The notes below the pieces were generated by a model. It made no database searches. It worked only from the letters and a program-made list of their open reading frames with translations, and was not told where the DNA came from. The translations under genes were made by a program, and so were the position numbers. Below are positions 11,749 through 19,403 of a stretch of 64,000 bases of DNA, piece by piece. Every line of letters starts with the position of its first letter. Positions within the stretch are counted from its first letter, which is position 1. Where the stretch lies: assembly GCA_963785125.1 (NCBI GenBank), contig CAWATU010000008.1, forward strand, positions 434,001-498,000, in the 5' to 3' direction. Source of the DNA: QHXN01 sp963785125 (lineage in GTDB: Bacteria > Acidobacteriota > Blastocatellia > Pyrinomonadales > Pyrinomonadaceae).

Positions 11749-12867
11749 GCCGCTCATCACTCTCCTGTAAACCTGTAAGGTCATGCGGGCCGTCTCCCGC
11801 CAGTCGAAGCGCCGCGCCCTTCGTAGTCCACGCTCACTCAGGGTGGCGCGCAGGGCGTCGTCGTCAATGAGCCGCGCGAGGGCCTCGGCCAGCGCGCCCG
11901 TGTCGAGGGGGTCTACCGTCAGGCCGGCGTCGCCGACCACCTCCGGCAGGCTCGTCAAGTTGCCCGTCAGGACGGGCGTGCCACAGCTCATCGCTTCGAG
12001 CGGCGGCAGGCCGAAGCCTTCGTAGAAAGAGGGGTATGCGAACAGGAGCGCCCCCGTATACAGTGCGGGCAGGTCGCCCTCCGATACGTACCCCGTGAGG
12101 AGGACGGATGTCCCGAGGCCCTCCTCTTCAATCGCGCGCAGCGTGTCGCCGTAGAGCCAAGCCTTTTTGCCGACGAGAACCAGTTGCGGCAGATTACTCC
12201 TCCCGCGCCCGCGGCGCAAGGCCGAATAGGCGCGCACCAGCCTCGCCAGATTCTTCCGCGGCTGAATCGACCCGACCGCCAACACGTACTCGCCCGCGAT
12301 GCCGTAACGCTCGCGGACGCGCGCCAACTCGCCCGCGTTCGCCACAGGTCGGAAGTGCGGCGCGACCGCCAAAGGTATCGCCGACACGCGCGCGGGGTCG
12401 AGCCCGTACGTCTCGACGAGGTCGCGCCGCGTGTACTCCGAAGGCGCGATGACGTGCGCCGCGCGCCGCGCTGTCGCGCGCACGGTGAACCTGAGTTGTA
12501 CACGACTGCGCCGCTTAAAAGTTTCGGGGATGTGCTCGAACGAGAGGTCGTGAATCGTCGCCACCACCGGGCACGGCGCGAGCGGCGGCGACGTGTACTG
12601 CACGTGCAGCAAGTCAACGGGGCGCCGCCTCAACTCCGCCGACAGCGTCAAAGGTATCCTCACCAGCGGCGTATGCGGCATCGTCCGCCTCACAGAGACG
12701 TTCTCCCAACGCCCCCCGAACCTCTGCGCCGCCTCCTCCCTCGTCACGTAGACCGTATACCGATTCTCCCGGTCTACCTCGGCCAGCGCCTCGACGAGAT
12801 TCGCCGCATACGTCTCATTCCCCGCCAACCCCGTCCCCACCGAATGCGCGTCAATCGCTATATGCAC
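11737..12867 (-). CDS. Family-4 glycosyltransferase
   Basis: 376 residues starting at GTG 12867 (MHIAIDAHSVGTGLAGNETY). The GT-B fold has a glycine-rich N-terminal loop, then HDLSFEHIPETF and AVGSIQPRKNLARLV at the start of the second half. The nucleotide-sugar motif is SFYEGFGLPPLEAMSCGTPV, with the conserved E-x7-E. These enzymes retain configuration and often transfer mannose. It shares strand with the GT at 10467 and probably an operon. The last residues (GDGR) and the stop are encoded by a tandem-word repeat. The start lacks a strong ribosome site. Confidence 0.9.
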   Translation of the reverse strand: MHIAIDAHSVGTGLAGNETYAANLVEALAEVDRENRYTVYVTREEAAQRFGGRWENVSVRRTMPHTPLVRIPLTLSAELRRRPVDLLHVQYTSPPLAPCPVVATIHDLSFEHIPETFKRRSRVQLRFTVRATARRAAHVIAPSEYTRRDLVETYGLDPARVSAIPLAVAPHFRPVANAGELARVRERYGIAGEYVLAVGSIQPRKNLARLVRAYSALRRGRGRSNLPQLVLVGKKAWLYGDTLRAIEEEGLGTSVLLTGYVSEGDLPALYTGALLFAYPSFYEGFGLPPLEAMSCGTPVLTGNLTSLPEVVGDAGLTVDPLDTGALAEALARLIDDDALRATLSERGLRRARRFDWRETARMTLQVYRRVMSGDGR

Positions 12868-12900
12868 AGTTGAAGGATGCTGTTCCGAAGGTGTGAGAAA

Positions 12901-13137
12901 TCAGGCGGGCGAATTTACGAGTTCGTTCAAATCCTCAAAGTAACGCCGGTGAGTGCGACGCAAAGCATGTTCAGTAGCAGCTTCAAGCAAAATCACCTCG
13001 CGCTCTGTTCCGCTTCGGTTGAGTTCAAGCTCCAACTGGAGCCGCGAATCTTCAGCCTCCTGCCGCGCCGAGTCGTCAAAGGCTCTAAAGGTGATAATGC
13101 GTCCCTGACTGCGGTCATATTCAATCAGAAATATCAT
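12901..13137 (-). CDS. Small hypothetical protein overlapping the RelA/SpoT-domain gene
   Basis: 78 residues from ATG 13137 (a GTG lies one codon earlier). AAAGGAG is at ideal spacing, so expression is likely. It begins MIFLIEYDRSQGRIITFRAF and continues with a glutamate/arginine-rich amphipathic helix. It overlaps the end of the RelA/SpoT-domain gene by 17 bases, the pattern of translational coupling. No family was recognised. The size, overlap and charge would fit an antitoxin or a regulator of the alarmone enzyme, but that is inference only. Confidence 0.6.
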   Translation of the reverse strand: MIFLIEYDRSQGRIITFRAFDDSARQEAEDSRLQLELELNRSGTEREVILLEAATEHALRRTHRRYFEDLNELVNSPA

Positions 13138-13831
13138 CACCTTCTCCTTTAGGCTTTTCTATGTCTTCGATAATAACACGAAACAGATTGAGCATATTTT
13201 GCTTCAGCAAACTCATCTGCTCCTGGAACTCTGCCGGGCCGTCCGCTAACTTTGTTTCGAGAAATTCCAAATGGGTGGCCACGGTAGATGCTATCGTAAG
13301 CATCCTCTGAAAATCTTCATCGCCTCCGCCATATTTTATTGCCGGGTCAATAATGTCAGACCCTTTTTCCGAAACCTCGGCCCAGAGATGTTGCAACTCA
13401 GTCCGAACCTGTATCTCGATTAATTTGCCCTGAGAGTTGACGATGACGTGAACAGCGCGGTAGCCGTGGCTGGGTTTCTCGCGGCGGTCGCTGATGGCGG
13501 TGTGCTCAAAGAGGCTTGTGAGAGATTGGATGACTGACTCTTGGTTGGCAATGTCCGTCACAATCAACCGACAACCAGCGATGTCTTGAATCTGAGTTAA
13601 GCGGATGCTCTCGCGGCGGAGTTTGTCGGAGATGGAGGTGGTTGACTTCGCGGGACGGCCGGTCGGCTCTAGCCCCAGTTCGTTCCGGATGGCATCGACG
13701 ACGACCTCGTAAGCCTCTGTGAACGAGCGGCGGTATTGGTCGAGGAGGCGGAGGTCGGCCTCGGTGATGTTGCCTTTGCGCAGGCGGTCGCCGAGCCGGT
13801 CAACCTGGGTTTTGGTCAATTCTGTTGCCAT
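13121..13831 (-). CDS. RelA/SpoT synthetase-domain protein (single-domain alarmone synthetase type)
   Basis: 236 residues from ATG 13831. The ORF is open further upstream, but into the divergent promoter gap. Synthetase landmarks are present: GRPAKSTTSISDKLRRES (the R/K-rich ATP-side motif), QDIAGCRLIV with the metal aspartate, SHGYRAVHVIV (the G-loop Tyr) and IEIQVRTELQHLWAEV with the catalytic Glu. No HD hydrolase domain and no TGS/ACT domains, so it would make but not degrade (p)ppGpp-like nucleotides, or pyrophosphorylate another target as toxSAS enzymes do. A helical tail follows. It overlaps the 78-residue ORF downstream and diverges from the POT transporter. Confidence 0.82.
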   Translation of the reverse strand: MATELTKTQVDRLGDRLRKGNITEADLRLLDQYRRSFTEAYEVVVDAIRNELGLEPTGRPAKSTTSISDKLRRESIRLTQIQDIAGCRLIVTDIANQESVIQSLTSLFEHTAISDRREKPSHGYRAVHVIVNSQGKLIEIQVRTELQHLWAEVSEKGSDIIDPAIKYGGGDEDFQRMLTIASTVATHLEFLETKLADGPAEFQEQMSLLKQNMLNLFRVIIEDIEKPKGEGDDISD

Positions 13832-13931
13832 AAGCCGCCGCGTTAAGTATGTTAGCACCTCACGTCGCATCCCATGTATAACCCTTTTAACGAACTGAAG
13901 GCTAACAGAAGATGGAGACCTGTTCCCGATT

Positions 13932-15344
13932 ATGAGTGAAGCAATTGACCAGCCGACGCAGGAAGTCGTCGAGGGTTTGCAGGACACCGGTGGTTTGGGT
14001 GGACACCCGAGGGGGCTGACGACGCTCTTCTTTACGGAGTTGTGGGAGCGCTTCAGTTACTACGGGATGCGCGCGATTCTGGTGCTGTACATGGTGGCGC
14101 TGCCGGAGCAGGGGGGCTTAGGGTTCGACACGAAGCGCGCGGCGTCGATCTATGGGACGTACACGATGTCTGTGTATTTGACGGCGCTGCCCGGCGGGCT
14201 CATCGCGGACAGGTGGCTGGGAGCGCGGTTGGCGGTGCTGCTCGGAGGCATCGTCATTGCGTGCGGACACTTCACGATGGTCTTTCAGTCCACGAACTTC
14301 CTCTACGCGGGGATGGCTTTGATCGCCATCGGGACGGGGCTCTTGAAGCCGAACATCAGCGCGATGGTCGGCGGCCTCTACCGCGAGAACGACCCGCGCC
14401 GCGACAGCGGCTTCTCGCTCTTCTACATGGGCATCAACATCGGCGCGGTGCTGGCGCCGCTCGTCTGCGGCTACCTCGCGCAGAGCGAAGGCTTCAAGGG
14501 CTTTCTCGCGTCGCAGGGTTTCAACCCGGCGACGAGCTGGCACTGGGGCTTCGGCGCGGCGGGCATCGGGATGACGCTCGGCCTCGTGGTCTTTGTGCTG
14601 CAACGCGGGCGGCTGCGGCATTCGGAGCAGAGGATAGAGAAGCAGGGGGGCGGCGCGCGCGAGGAGGAGGCCGCCGAAGGGCCGCAGAGTCTTTCGAGCG
14701 GTGACTGGAAGCGCATCGGCGTCATCTTCGTCTTCTTCCTCTTCACCATCCTCTTCTGGGCCGCCTACGAACAGAAGGGCGCGAGCCTCAACCTCTTCGC
14801 ACGCGACCTCGTCAACACGCAGGTCTTCGGCTTCGCGTTCCCTTCGAGCTGGCTCCAGTCGCTGACGCCGTTCTACGTCATCATCCTCGCGCCCATCTTC
14901 TCCATCCTCTGGGTGCGGATGGGCGACCGGCAGCCTTCGAGCCCGGCCAAGTTCACACTGGGCCTGCTCTTCATCGGGCTCGCCTACCTCCTCTTCATGG
15001 TGCCGGCCGCGTGGATGACGGCCGGGGGCAGGGTGAGCCCTCTGTGGCTCGTCGGCCTCTACTTCCTCGAAGTGGTCGGCGAAATGTGCCTGAGCCCGGT
15101 CGGCCTGAGCACGGTGACGAAGCTCTCGCCGGCCAAGCTCGTCGGCATCATGATGGGCGTCTGGTTCCTCGCCTCTTCGATTGGGAGCAAGCTCGCCGGC
15201 TATCTCTCCGGCTTCTTCGTCGCCAACGACCCCTCGACGCTCGTCCGCCTCTACGGCGGCATCGCCCTCGGCCTCCTCGTCGCCACAGGAATACTCGCCT
15301 TACTCATCCCGACGCTGCGACGCATGATGGGACGCGTGCATTAA
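13932..15344 (+). CDS. POT/PTR-family proton-coupled oligopeptide transporter
   Basis: 470 residues, with many hydrophobic segments. The defining E-x-x-E-R-F-x-Y-Y-G motif is intact (FTELWERFSYYGMRAILVLY), and the second POT signature is around GTGLLKPNISAMVGGLY with FSLFYMGINIGA. These inner-membrane carriers import di- and tripeptides with protons, the ExxER motif coupling the proton. A charged cytoplasmic loop of about 30 residues (LRHSEQRIEKQGGG) separates the two halves. It is transcribed divergently from the alarmone-synthetase gene; a link between peptide uptake and stringent signalling is speculative. Confidence 0.94.
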   Translation: MSEAIDQPTQEVVEGLQDTGGLGGHPRGLTTLFFTELWERFSYYGMRAILVLYMVALPEQGGLGFDTKRAASIYGTYTMSVYLTALPGGLIADRWLGARLAVLLGGIVIACGHFTMVFQSTNFLYAGMALIAIGTGLLKPNISAMVGGLYRENDPRRDSGFSLFYMGINIGAVLAPLVCGYLAQSEGFKGFLASQGFNPATSWHWGFGAAGIGMTLGLVVFVLQRGRLRHSEQRIEKQGGGAREEEAAEGPQSLSSGDWKRIGVIFVFFLFTILFWAAYEQKGASLNLFARDLVNTQVFGFAFPSSWLQSLTPFYVIILAPIFSILWVRMGDRQPSSPAKFTLGLLFIGLAYLLFMVPAAWMTAGGRVSPLWLVGLYFLEVVGEMCLSPVGLSTVTKLSPAKLVGIMMGVWFLASSIGSKLAGYLSGFFVANDPSTLVRLYGGIALGLLVATGILALLIPTLRRMMGRVH

Positions 15345-15438
15345 AGGGGAGCGGGGCGCGACGTGTGGGGACAAGTAGAGGGACACGCCGCGCGCGTGTG
15401 GGGCGTGGGTCGGGGTCGTTGGTTGAGGGTGGCGGTCG

Positions 15439-15813
15439 TTATTTGCCGCCGCCGCTGTCGCCGCCGCCGTTCCTCTTCTTGCGAGTAAGGCCGGTCTTGC
15501 GTTCGCTCTTGCGTGTGTAGCCGAAGGCGGCGTAGAGGTCGCTGTCGGGGCCTTCTTCGGGGTCGCCGATGACGCCGTTGACGACGAGTTGGATGAGCCG
15601 CAGGCTCTCTGCGTCGGCGTCGTCGCGCTCGATCTGCTTCGATTGAATCTGACTTTCAAGGACGCGCAACGCCTCGCGCGTGTCGAAAGAGGGCTTCAAC
15701 GCGGCCTTGAACTGTGCGAGTGTCATCCCGCCGTATGACTTGTTCGGGGTGAGGGTCTCCCACCCGTTGATGACGCTGTTGAGCTTTTCCAATGTAGTTT
15801 TAGGCTGGCTCAT
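15439..15813 (-). CDS. Small hypothetical protein
   Basis: 124 residues beginning MSQPKTTLEKLNSVINGWET, with CAGGAG about 10 bases upstream of ATG 15813. The middle looks helical (LESQIQSKQIERDDADAES) and the C-terminus is basic and glycine-rich (RKKRNGGGDSGGGK), a low-complexity tail that might bind nucleic acid. No family recognised. It faces the POT gene across a gap without an obvious terminator. The 374 bases upstream hold the 21-bp repeat array and no other gene. Confidence 0.65.
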   Translation of the reverse strand: MSQPKTTLEKLNSVINGWETLTPNKSYGGMTLAQFKAALKPSFDTREALRVLESQIQSKQIERDDADAESLRLIQLVVNGVIGDPEEGPDSDLYAAFGYTRKSERKTGLTRKKRNGGGDSGGGK

Positions 15814-15961
15814 GAGGCTTATACTCCTGAGTTGGTTTTGCGAGGTGCAGATATTTTATGCAAGCGCGCAAAGTTGGCAACAGAAATCTTCGCGCATGGG
15901 TCATGCGGCAGGAAATTCGTGTGAAATTAAAGTAAAAATGAGTTCGGTGGGTAAGAATAGG

Positions 15962-16129
15962 GCTTCGATTGCGCGAAACTGAGCTTTAATTGTGCAAGTT
16001 AAAGCTTTAATTCCCCGAAACTAAGCTTTATTTTTGCGAAATATAACTTCAATTGTCGGCAATTGAGCTTTCTTTCCGCGTCAACAACCTTCAATTCCGC
16101 GGAATCAATCTTCAACTGCGCGGGGCTTA
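15962..16129 (+). repeat. Array of eight degenerate 21-bp direct repeats
   Basis: Eight contiguous units, each exactly 21 bases, start at 15962, 15983, 16004, 16025, 16046, 16067, 16088 and 16109. CTT at unit positions 2-4, T at 9 and A at 21 are invariant. The typical unit reads GCTTYAATT, then a GC-rich centre (CGCG), then AAAYTAA. All forward frames and the reverse frame examined contain stops, so it is not coding. The 21-base period equals two helical turns, placing T-tracts on one DNA face. It lies in the only A/T-rich gap of this region, between a hypothetical gene and an XRE regulator. No spacers, so not CRISPR. Confidence 0.85.
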
Positions 16130-16187
16130 GTCTAACGCTTGAGTCTTGGGCGGGGATTATTGGGCAGGATAAGTATTGTTCGGGTGG

Positions 16188-16469
16188 CTAAGCTTTGTGT
16201 TTCGGTTTAGCCGGCAGCTTGGCTGGAAGATTAATCTCGTCATCAATCAAAACGTCCGTACTGACATTCGCCGCCCGCGCGTATCGCAGAAGAATGGGGA
16301 GCGGAGGCTCGTTCGTTCCTACCTCATACGTCGAAATCTGCTTGGGCCAAATGAGGTCTTCGACTCCGAGATGCTGCCACATCTCGGACTGAGAAAGCCC
16401 TAACGCCTCCCTTATCCGGCGCAACTTCTCCGCCAGACGCTCCGGCTTGATGCGCGGCTTTCTTCCCAT
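16188..16469 (-). CDS. XRE-family helix-turn-helix regulator (copy 1)
   Basis: 93 residues. The HTH is visible at about residues 13-70: LAEKLRRIREALGLSQSEMW, then QISTYEVGTNEPPLPILLRY, the Cro/CI-type fold with the recognition helix around KQISTYE. The C-terminus is DDEINLPAKLPAKPKHKA. Copy 2 at 17624 has the same layout and nearly the same tail, so these are paralogs now separated by an IS. No toxin partner was found next to it. The neighbouring 21-bp array is an obvious candidate target, untested. Confidence 0.88.
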   Translation of the reverse strand: MGRKPRIKPERLAEKLRRIREALGLSQSEMWQHLGVEDLIWPKQISTYEVGTNEPPLPILLRYARAANVSTDVLIDDEINLPAKLPAKPKHKA

Positions 16470-16476
16470 ACGGTCT

Positions 16477-16508
16477 TCGAGCCGTGTCTCTGTGCCTCTG
16501 TGGTTAAT
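16477..16508. repeat. Lone arm of a CCACAGAG-type tandem-word element
   Basis: GCCGTGTCTCTGTGCCTCTG, then TGGTTAAT, directly upstream of the XRE copy-1 start. It closely matches the right arm of the hairpin element at 51029-51102, but here no complementary arm is present. It may be a decayed element; the IS30 insertion lies 28 bases further on. Confidence 0.6.
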
Positions 16509-16535
16509 GCCTTTCAGTCACACTCAACTGCAAGC

Positions 16536-17608
16536 CTTGGATTCAAGTTTGAAGTGCAACTTTGAGGTTGGCGGTTAGCGGGCAAGCTGCGGTAGTCTCG
16601 GCGTGCTTTCTTAACCGCCAAGTCAAAGAAGCACACTGATGAGCTACACGCAGCTGACCCGCGAGCAAAGATACCAGATTTACGCCTTGAAGAAAGCCGG
16701 GCACACCCAGACGGAGACGGCCGCCATCATTGGCGTCCACAAGTCGAGCATCTCGCGTGAACTGCGCCGCAACCGCGGGCAGCGCGGCTACCGCCCGGGT
16801 CGGGCGCAGGAGTTGGCCGCGGCGCGGCAGCACGCCGCCCACCGCCCACGCATCAGCGCGCAGACGTGGGTCACCGTCGAGTCGCTGTTGCGGATGGAGT
16901 GGAGCCCCGAGCAGATCGCGGGGCGGCTCAAGCTGGAGCGGCGCGCGGCGGTGAGCCACGAGCGCATCTACCAGTACGTCTACGCCGACAAGCGGGCGGG
17001 TGGCACGTTGCACCTCCATCTGCGGTGCCAAAGAGAGCGCCGGAAGCGCTACGGGAAGCAGTCGCGGCGAGGGCAGATCGCCGGCCGGGTCGGCATTGAG
17101 CAGCGACCGGCTGTCGTCGCCGCCAGGCGGAGAGTCGGCGACTGGGAGGCCGACACCATCGTCGGCCGAAGAGGCCGGGGCGCTCTCCTGAGCCTAGTCG
17201 AGCGCAAGTCGAAGTTGCTGCGGCTGAGCCTAGTCGAGCGCAAGGGGGCGGAAGAGGTGGCGCGGGCGAGCCTTGAGGCGCTCTCGCCGCTCTCCGAGCG
17301 GGTGCTGACGATCACGTCGGACAACGGCGGGGAGTTCGCCCACCATGCTCGCATTGCGCAGGGGCTCCGGGCAGACTTCTACTTCGCGCGCCCGCACGCG
17401 AGTTGGGAGCGGGGTGTGAACGAGAATACCAACGGGCTGCTGCGGCAGTACTTCCCGAAGCGGGCAGACTTCTCGACGATCACGGAGGCGGAGGTCGAAC
17501 GCGTAACGGAGCGGCTTAATGAGCGGCCGCGCAAGACGCTCGGCTACCGGACGCCGAACGAGGTCTTTTACAAACGACGACCTGTTGCACTTCAAACTTG
17601 AATCCAAG
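16536..17608 (+). mobile_element. Intact IS30-family insertion sequence
   Basis: 1073 bases bounded by perfect 25-bp terminal inverted repeats: CTTGGATTCAAGTTTGAAGT plus GCAAC at 16536-16560, and its complement at 17584-17608. The flanks show a 3-base direct repeat AGC (16533-16535 and 17609-17611), consistent with a target duplication. The transposase reading frame ends inside the right repeat. Intact ends suggest recent or functional insertion between two XRE paralogs. Confidence 0.9.
16639..17601 (+). CDS. IS30-family transposase
   Basis: 320 residues. N-terminal HTH (LTREQRYQIYALKKAGHTQT, then SSISRELRRN) and a DDE catalytic domain with DWEADTI, ITSDNGGEF and the Glu in ASWERGVNENTNGLLRQYFP. 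All three acidic residues are present, so it should be active. An exact 21-base duplication (17188-17208 and 17224-17244) makes SLVERK occur twice without changing the expected spacing. The stop codon lies in the right terminal repeat. Confidence 0.95.
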   Translation: MSYTQLTREQRYQIYALKKAGHTQTETAAIIGVHKSSISRELRRNRGQRGYRPGRAQELAAARQHAAHRPRISAQTWVTVESLLRMEWSPEQIAGRLKLERRAAVSHERIYQYVYADKRAGGTLHLHLRCQRERRKRYGKQSRRGQIAGRVGIEQRPAVVAARRRVGDWEADTIVGRRGRGALLSLVERKSKLLRLSLVERKGAEEVARASLEALSPLSERVLTITSDNGGEFAHHARIAQGLRADFYFARPHASWERGVNENTNGLLRQYFPKRADFSTITEAEVERVTERLNERPRKTLGYRTPNEVFYKRRPVALQT

Positions 17609-17623
17609 AGCTGCCGTAGAGGC

Positions 17624-17902
17624 TTAGGTTTTGTGTTTGTGCTTGGCGGGCAGTTTAGCGGGTAAGTCGGATTCATCATCAACCAATGCGTCCAGGCAGA
17701 CGTTCGCCAGCCGCGCGTATTGCAGAAGCGTTATCAACGACGGCTCACGCTTGTCCGTCTCATATTCCGAGATTTGGCTGGCTGCTATGCCCTCATCACC
17801 GAGACGCTTAACCATCCCCGTTTGAGACAAGCCAAGTGCGTCACGTATCGCACGAAGCTTTTCGCCCAAACGCTCCGGCCTCTGGCGTGCCTTCTTGCCC
17901 AT
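17624..17902 (-). CDS. XRE-family helix-turn-helix regulator (copy 2)
   Basis: 92 residues from ATG 17902, chosen for AGGAGG nine bases upstream; an upstream in-frame start at 17938 is less likely. The HTH reads LGEKLRAIRDALGLSQTGM and ASQISEYETDKREPSLITLL. The tail (DDESDLPAKLPAKHKHKT) matches copy 1 almost residue for residue. Copy 1 and copy 2 lie on the same strand either side of the IS30 element, so they probably arose as a tandem duplication. A palindromic site 40 bases upstream (17942-17957) could be its own operator. Confidence 0.87.
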   Translation of the reverse strand: MGKKARQRPERLGEKLRAIRDALGLSQTGMVKRLGDEGIAASQISEYETDKREPSLITLLQYARLANVCLDALVDDESDLPAKLPAKHKHKT

Positions 17903-17941
17903 TAGGAGTGACCTCCTGACGGGCAAAGCCGCACACAACGC

Positions 17942-17966
17942 TTGCTACTACTAGCAAATACTAGCA
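17942..17966. promoter_or_regulatory. Candidate operator: TTGCTA-CTAC-TAGCAA plus half-site
   Basis: A perfect 6-4-6 inverted repeat at 17942-17957, with a further TAGCA half-site at 17962-17966; TACTAGCA occurs twice at a 10-base spacing. It lies 40 bases upstream of the XRE copy-2 start, where an autoregulatory operator would be expected. Confidence 0.4.
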
Positions 17967-18200
17967 GACTGTCTTTGCGTGACCTTATCGCCGTGAGTAG
18001 AGACCTCTCATGCTCAACGGCGATGCTCATCTCTCTGGCGGTTGAGGGTGAGCTACGCTACGCATCCGACCGTTGCCTTATTTTCAAAGACTGGAACGCG
18101 AGGGAGGATACCACATGGGCATTTTAGTTCGCGATTAGTGCGGGCACGTCTGAAGGGAAGGCTGTGCAGCAACCCCGGTGATCCACGCCGGGGTCCTGGG

Positions 18201-18235
18201 GGCCGCGTATGCGACAGGCGGGCGCGTACGCGGCC
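18201..18235 (-). terminator. Hairpin downstream of rnhB
   Basis: GGCCGCGTATGCG (18201-18213) pairs with CGCGTACGCGGCC (18223-18235), one G-T mismatch, nine bases beyond the rnhB stop. No T tract on the minus strand, so intrinsic termination is uncertain. Confidence 0.35.
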
Positions 18236-18243
18236 TCTCTGCT

Positions 18244-18894
18244 TTAGCCTTCGGCTGCCGTTCCCTCTTCTTCCTGAACCACGCCGCGGAAGGTGCGGCG
18301 GTGGATGGGGCAGCAGCCGTGCGCTTTGAGCGCGGCCCAGTGGTCGCGGGTGCCGTAGCCGACGTGGCGTGCGAAGCCGTAAGAAGGGAACTGTGCGTCG
18401 TAGTCGCGCATGAGCGCGTCGCGGAAGGTCTTGGCGAGAACGGAGGCGGCTGCGATGGAGGCCGAGGCCGAGTCGCCGCGGATGATGGCCTTCTGCGGCA
18501 GCGGCGACTCGCGCAGTTGCAGCGCGTCGATTAAAAGATAATCGGCGCACGGTTGCAGTTGCTCAAGTGCCTGCAACATCGCGCGCCGCGTGGCGATGAG
18601 GATGTTTGTCGCGTCGATCTCTTCGGGAGAGATAAGCCCGTAGGCGTAACAGACGGCCGTGCGCCGCAACTCTTCAGCGATGCGCTCGCGCTGTAGCGCC
18701 GTGAGCTTCTTCGAGTCGTCGAGCCCTTCGGGGATGGGCGCCGCCGGGTCGAGGATGACGGCCGCCGCTACCACCGGCCCCGCCAAAGCCCCGCGCCCCA
18801 CCTCATCGAGCCCCGCCACGCGCCCGAACCCCGAGCCGCGTGCCTCCTCCTCGAAGAGCGTGTGAATGAGCGACTGGCGCTTCTGGCGAACCAT
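18244..18894 (-). CDS. rnhB: Ribonuclease HII
   Basis: 216 residues. The catalytic motif GLDEVGRGALAGPVVAAAV contains the first acidic pair. DDSKKLTALQRERI, the central LLIDAL aspartate and IAAASVLAKTFRDALM follow, and GYGTRDHWAALKAHGCCPIHRRTF closes the domain. The enzyme nicks RNA in RNA-DNA hybrids, including single ribonucleotides misincorporated in DNA. It is the last gene of the SRP-ribosome operon, separated from rplS by a heptad-word hairpin whose left arm begins six bases before the ATG. The C-terminal tail (VVQEEEGTAAEG) is unconserved. Confidence 0.95.
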   Translation of the reverse strand: MVRQKRQSLIHTLFEEEARGSGFGRVAGLDEVGRGALAGPVVAAAVILDPAAPIPEGLDDSKKLTALQRERIAEELRRTAVCYAYGLISPEEIDATNILIATRRAMLQALEQLQPCADYLLIDALQLRESPLPQKAIIRGDSASASIAAASVLAKTFRDALMRDYDAQFPSYGFARHVGYGTRDHWAALKAHGCCPIHRRTFRGVVQEEEGTAAEG

Positions 18895-18899
18895 CGAAG

Positions 18900-18978
18900 A
18901 GTACTGAGTGCTGAGTACAGAGGACTGAGTGAGGACGTGTGGCTTTCACTCAGTCCTCTGTACTCAGCACTCAGTACT
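18900..18978. repeat. Heptad-word hairpin element (word ACTGAGT), rplS-rnhB gap
   Basis: Perfect 33-bp inverted arms at 18900-18932 and 18946-18978, made of AGTACTG/AGTGCTG/AGTACAG/AGGACTG words, with a 13-base loop. It fills almost the whole gap between rplS and rnhB. The elements at 28885 and 47371 use the same word. Confidence 0.88.
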
Positions 18979-18981
18979 TCT

Positions 18982-19389
18982 TTATTTACTTTTGTTCGTC
19001 GCCGAGGCGCCCTTAGCCTGACCGCCGCTCTTGGCGGACGGGCGGGTGTCGAGTTCCTTGATGCGTGCGGCCTTGCCGCGCAGGTTGCGCAGGTAGTAGA
19101 GCTTGGCGCGGCGGACGCGGCCACGGCGCAGCAGCTCGACCTTGCCGATGATGGGGCCGTGGACGGGGAAGATGCGCTCGACGCCGACGCCGAAGCTGGT
19201 CTTGCGCACGGTGAAGGTCTCGCGGATGCCGTCGCCCTTGCGCGCGATGACCACACCCTCGAACGCCTGAAGGCGCTCCTTCGTCTCCGACTCCTTGATG
19301 CGCACGTGCACGCGCACCGTGTCGCCCGGCGAAAAGTCCGGGATGTCCGTGCGCCTCTGCGCGCTGTCCACACTGTCCAAGCGGTTCAT
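18982..19389 (-). CDS. rplS: 50S ribosomal protein L19
   Basis: 135 residues. The L19 core is clear: DFSPGDTVRVHVRIKE, FEGVVIARKGDGIRETFTVRK, GVGVERIFPVHGPIIGKVEL, and RRAKLYYLRNLRGKAARIKE. Slightly longer than the usual 115, owing to a C-terminal basic extension (PSAKSGGQAKGASATNKSK). It sits at the 30S-50S interface. Its place between trmD and rnhB is the standard bacterial order. Confidence 0.97.
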   Translation of the reverse strand: MNRLDSVDSAQRRTDIPDFSPGDTVRVHVRIKESETKERLQAFEGVVIARKGDGIRETFTVRKTSFGVGVERIFPVHGPIIGKVELLRRGRVRRAKLYYLRNLRGKAARIKELDTRPSAKSGGQAKGASATNKSK

Positions 19390-19403
19390 GATGTTACCTC
19401 GTT

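Larger units (their letters stand above)
17903..18243. other. 341-base gap without a convincing gene
   Basis: Holds the XRE copy-2 leader and candidate operator, a small hairpin ACCCCGG/CCGGGGT (18172-18194) and the hairpin at 18201-18235 beyond the rnhB stop. A 61-codon forward ORF beginning at 17942 has no ribosome site or recognisable similarity. Confidence 0.5.

Noticed and set aside
15962..16129. CRISPR array
   Set aside because: The repeats are contiguous, degenerate and without spacers, and no cas genes are present.
17942..18127. A 61-residue plus-strand ORF
   Set aside because: No ribosome site, no family resemblance; the region fits better as an operator and leader.
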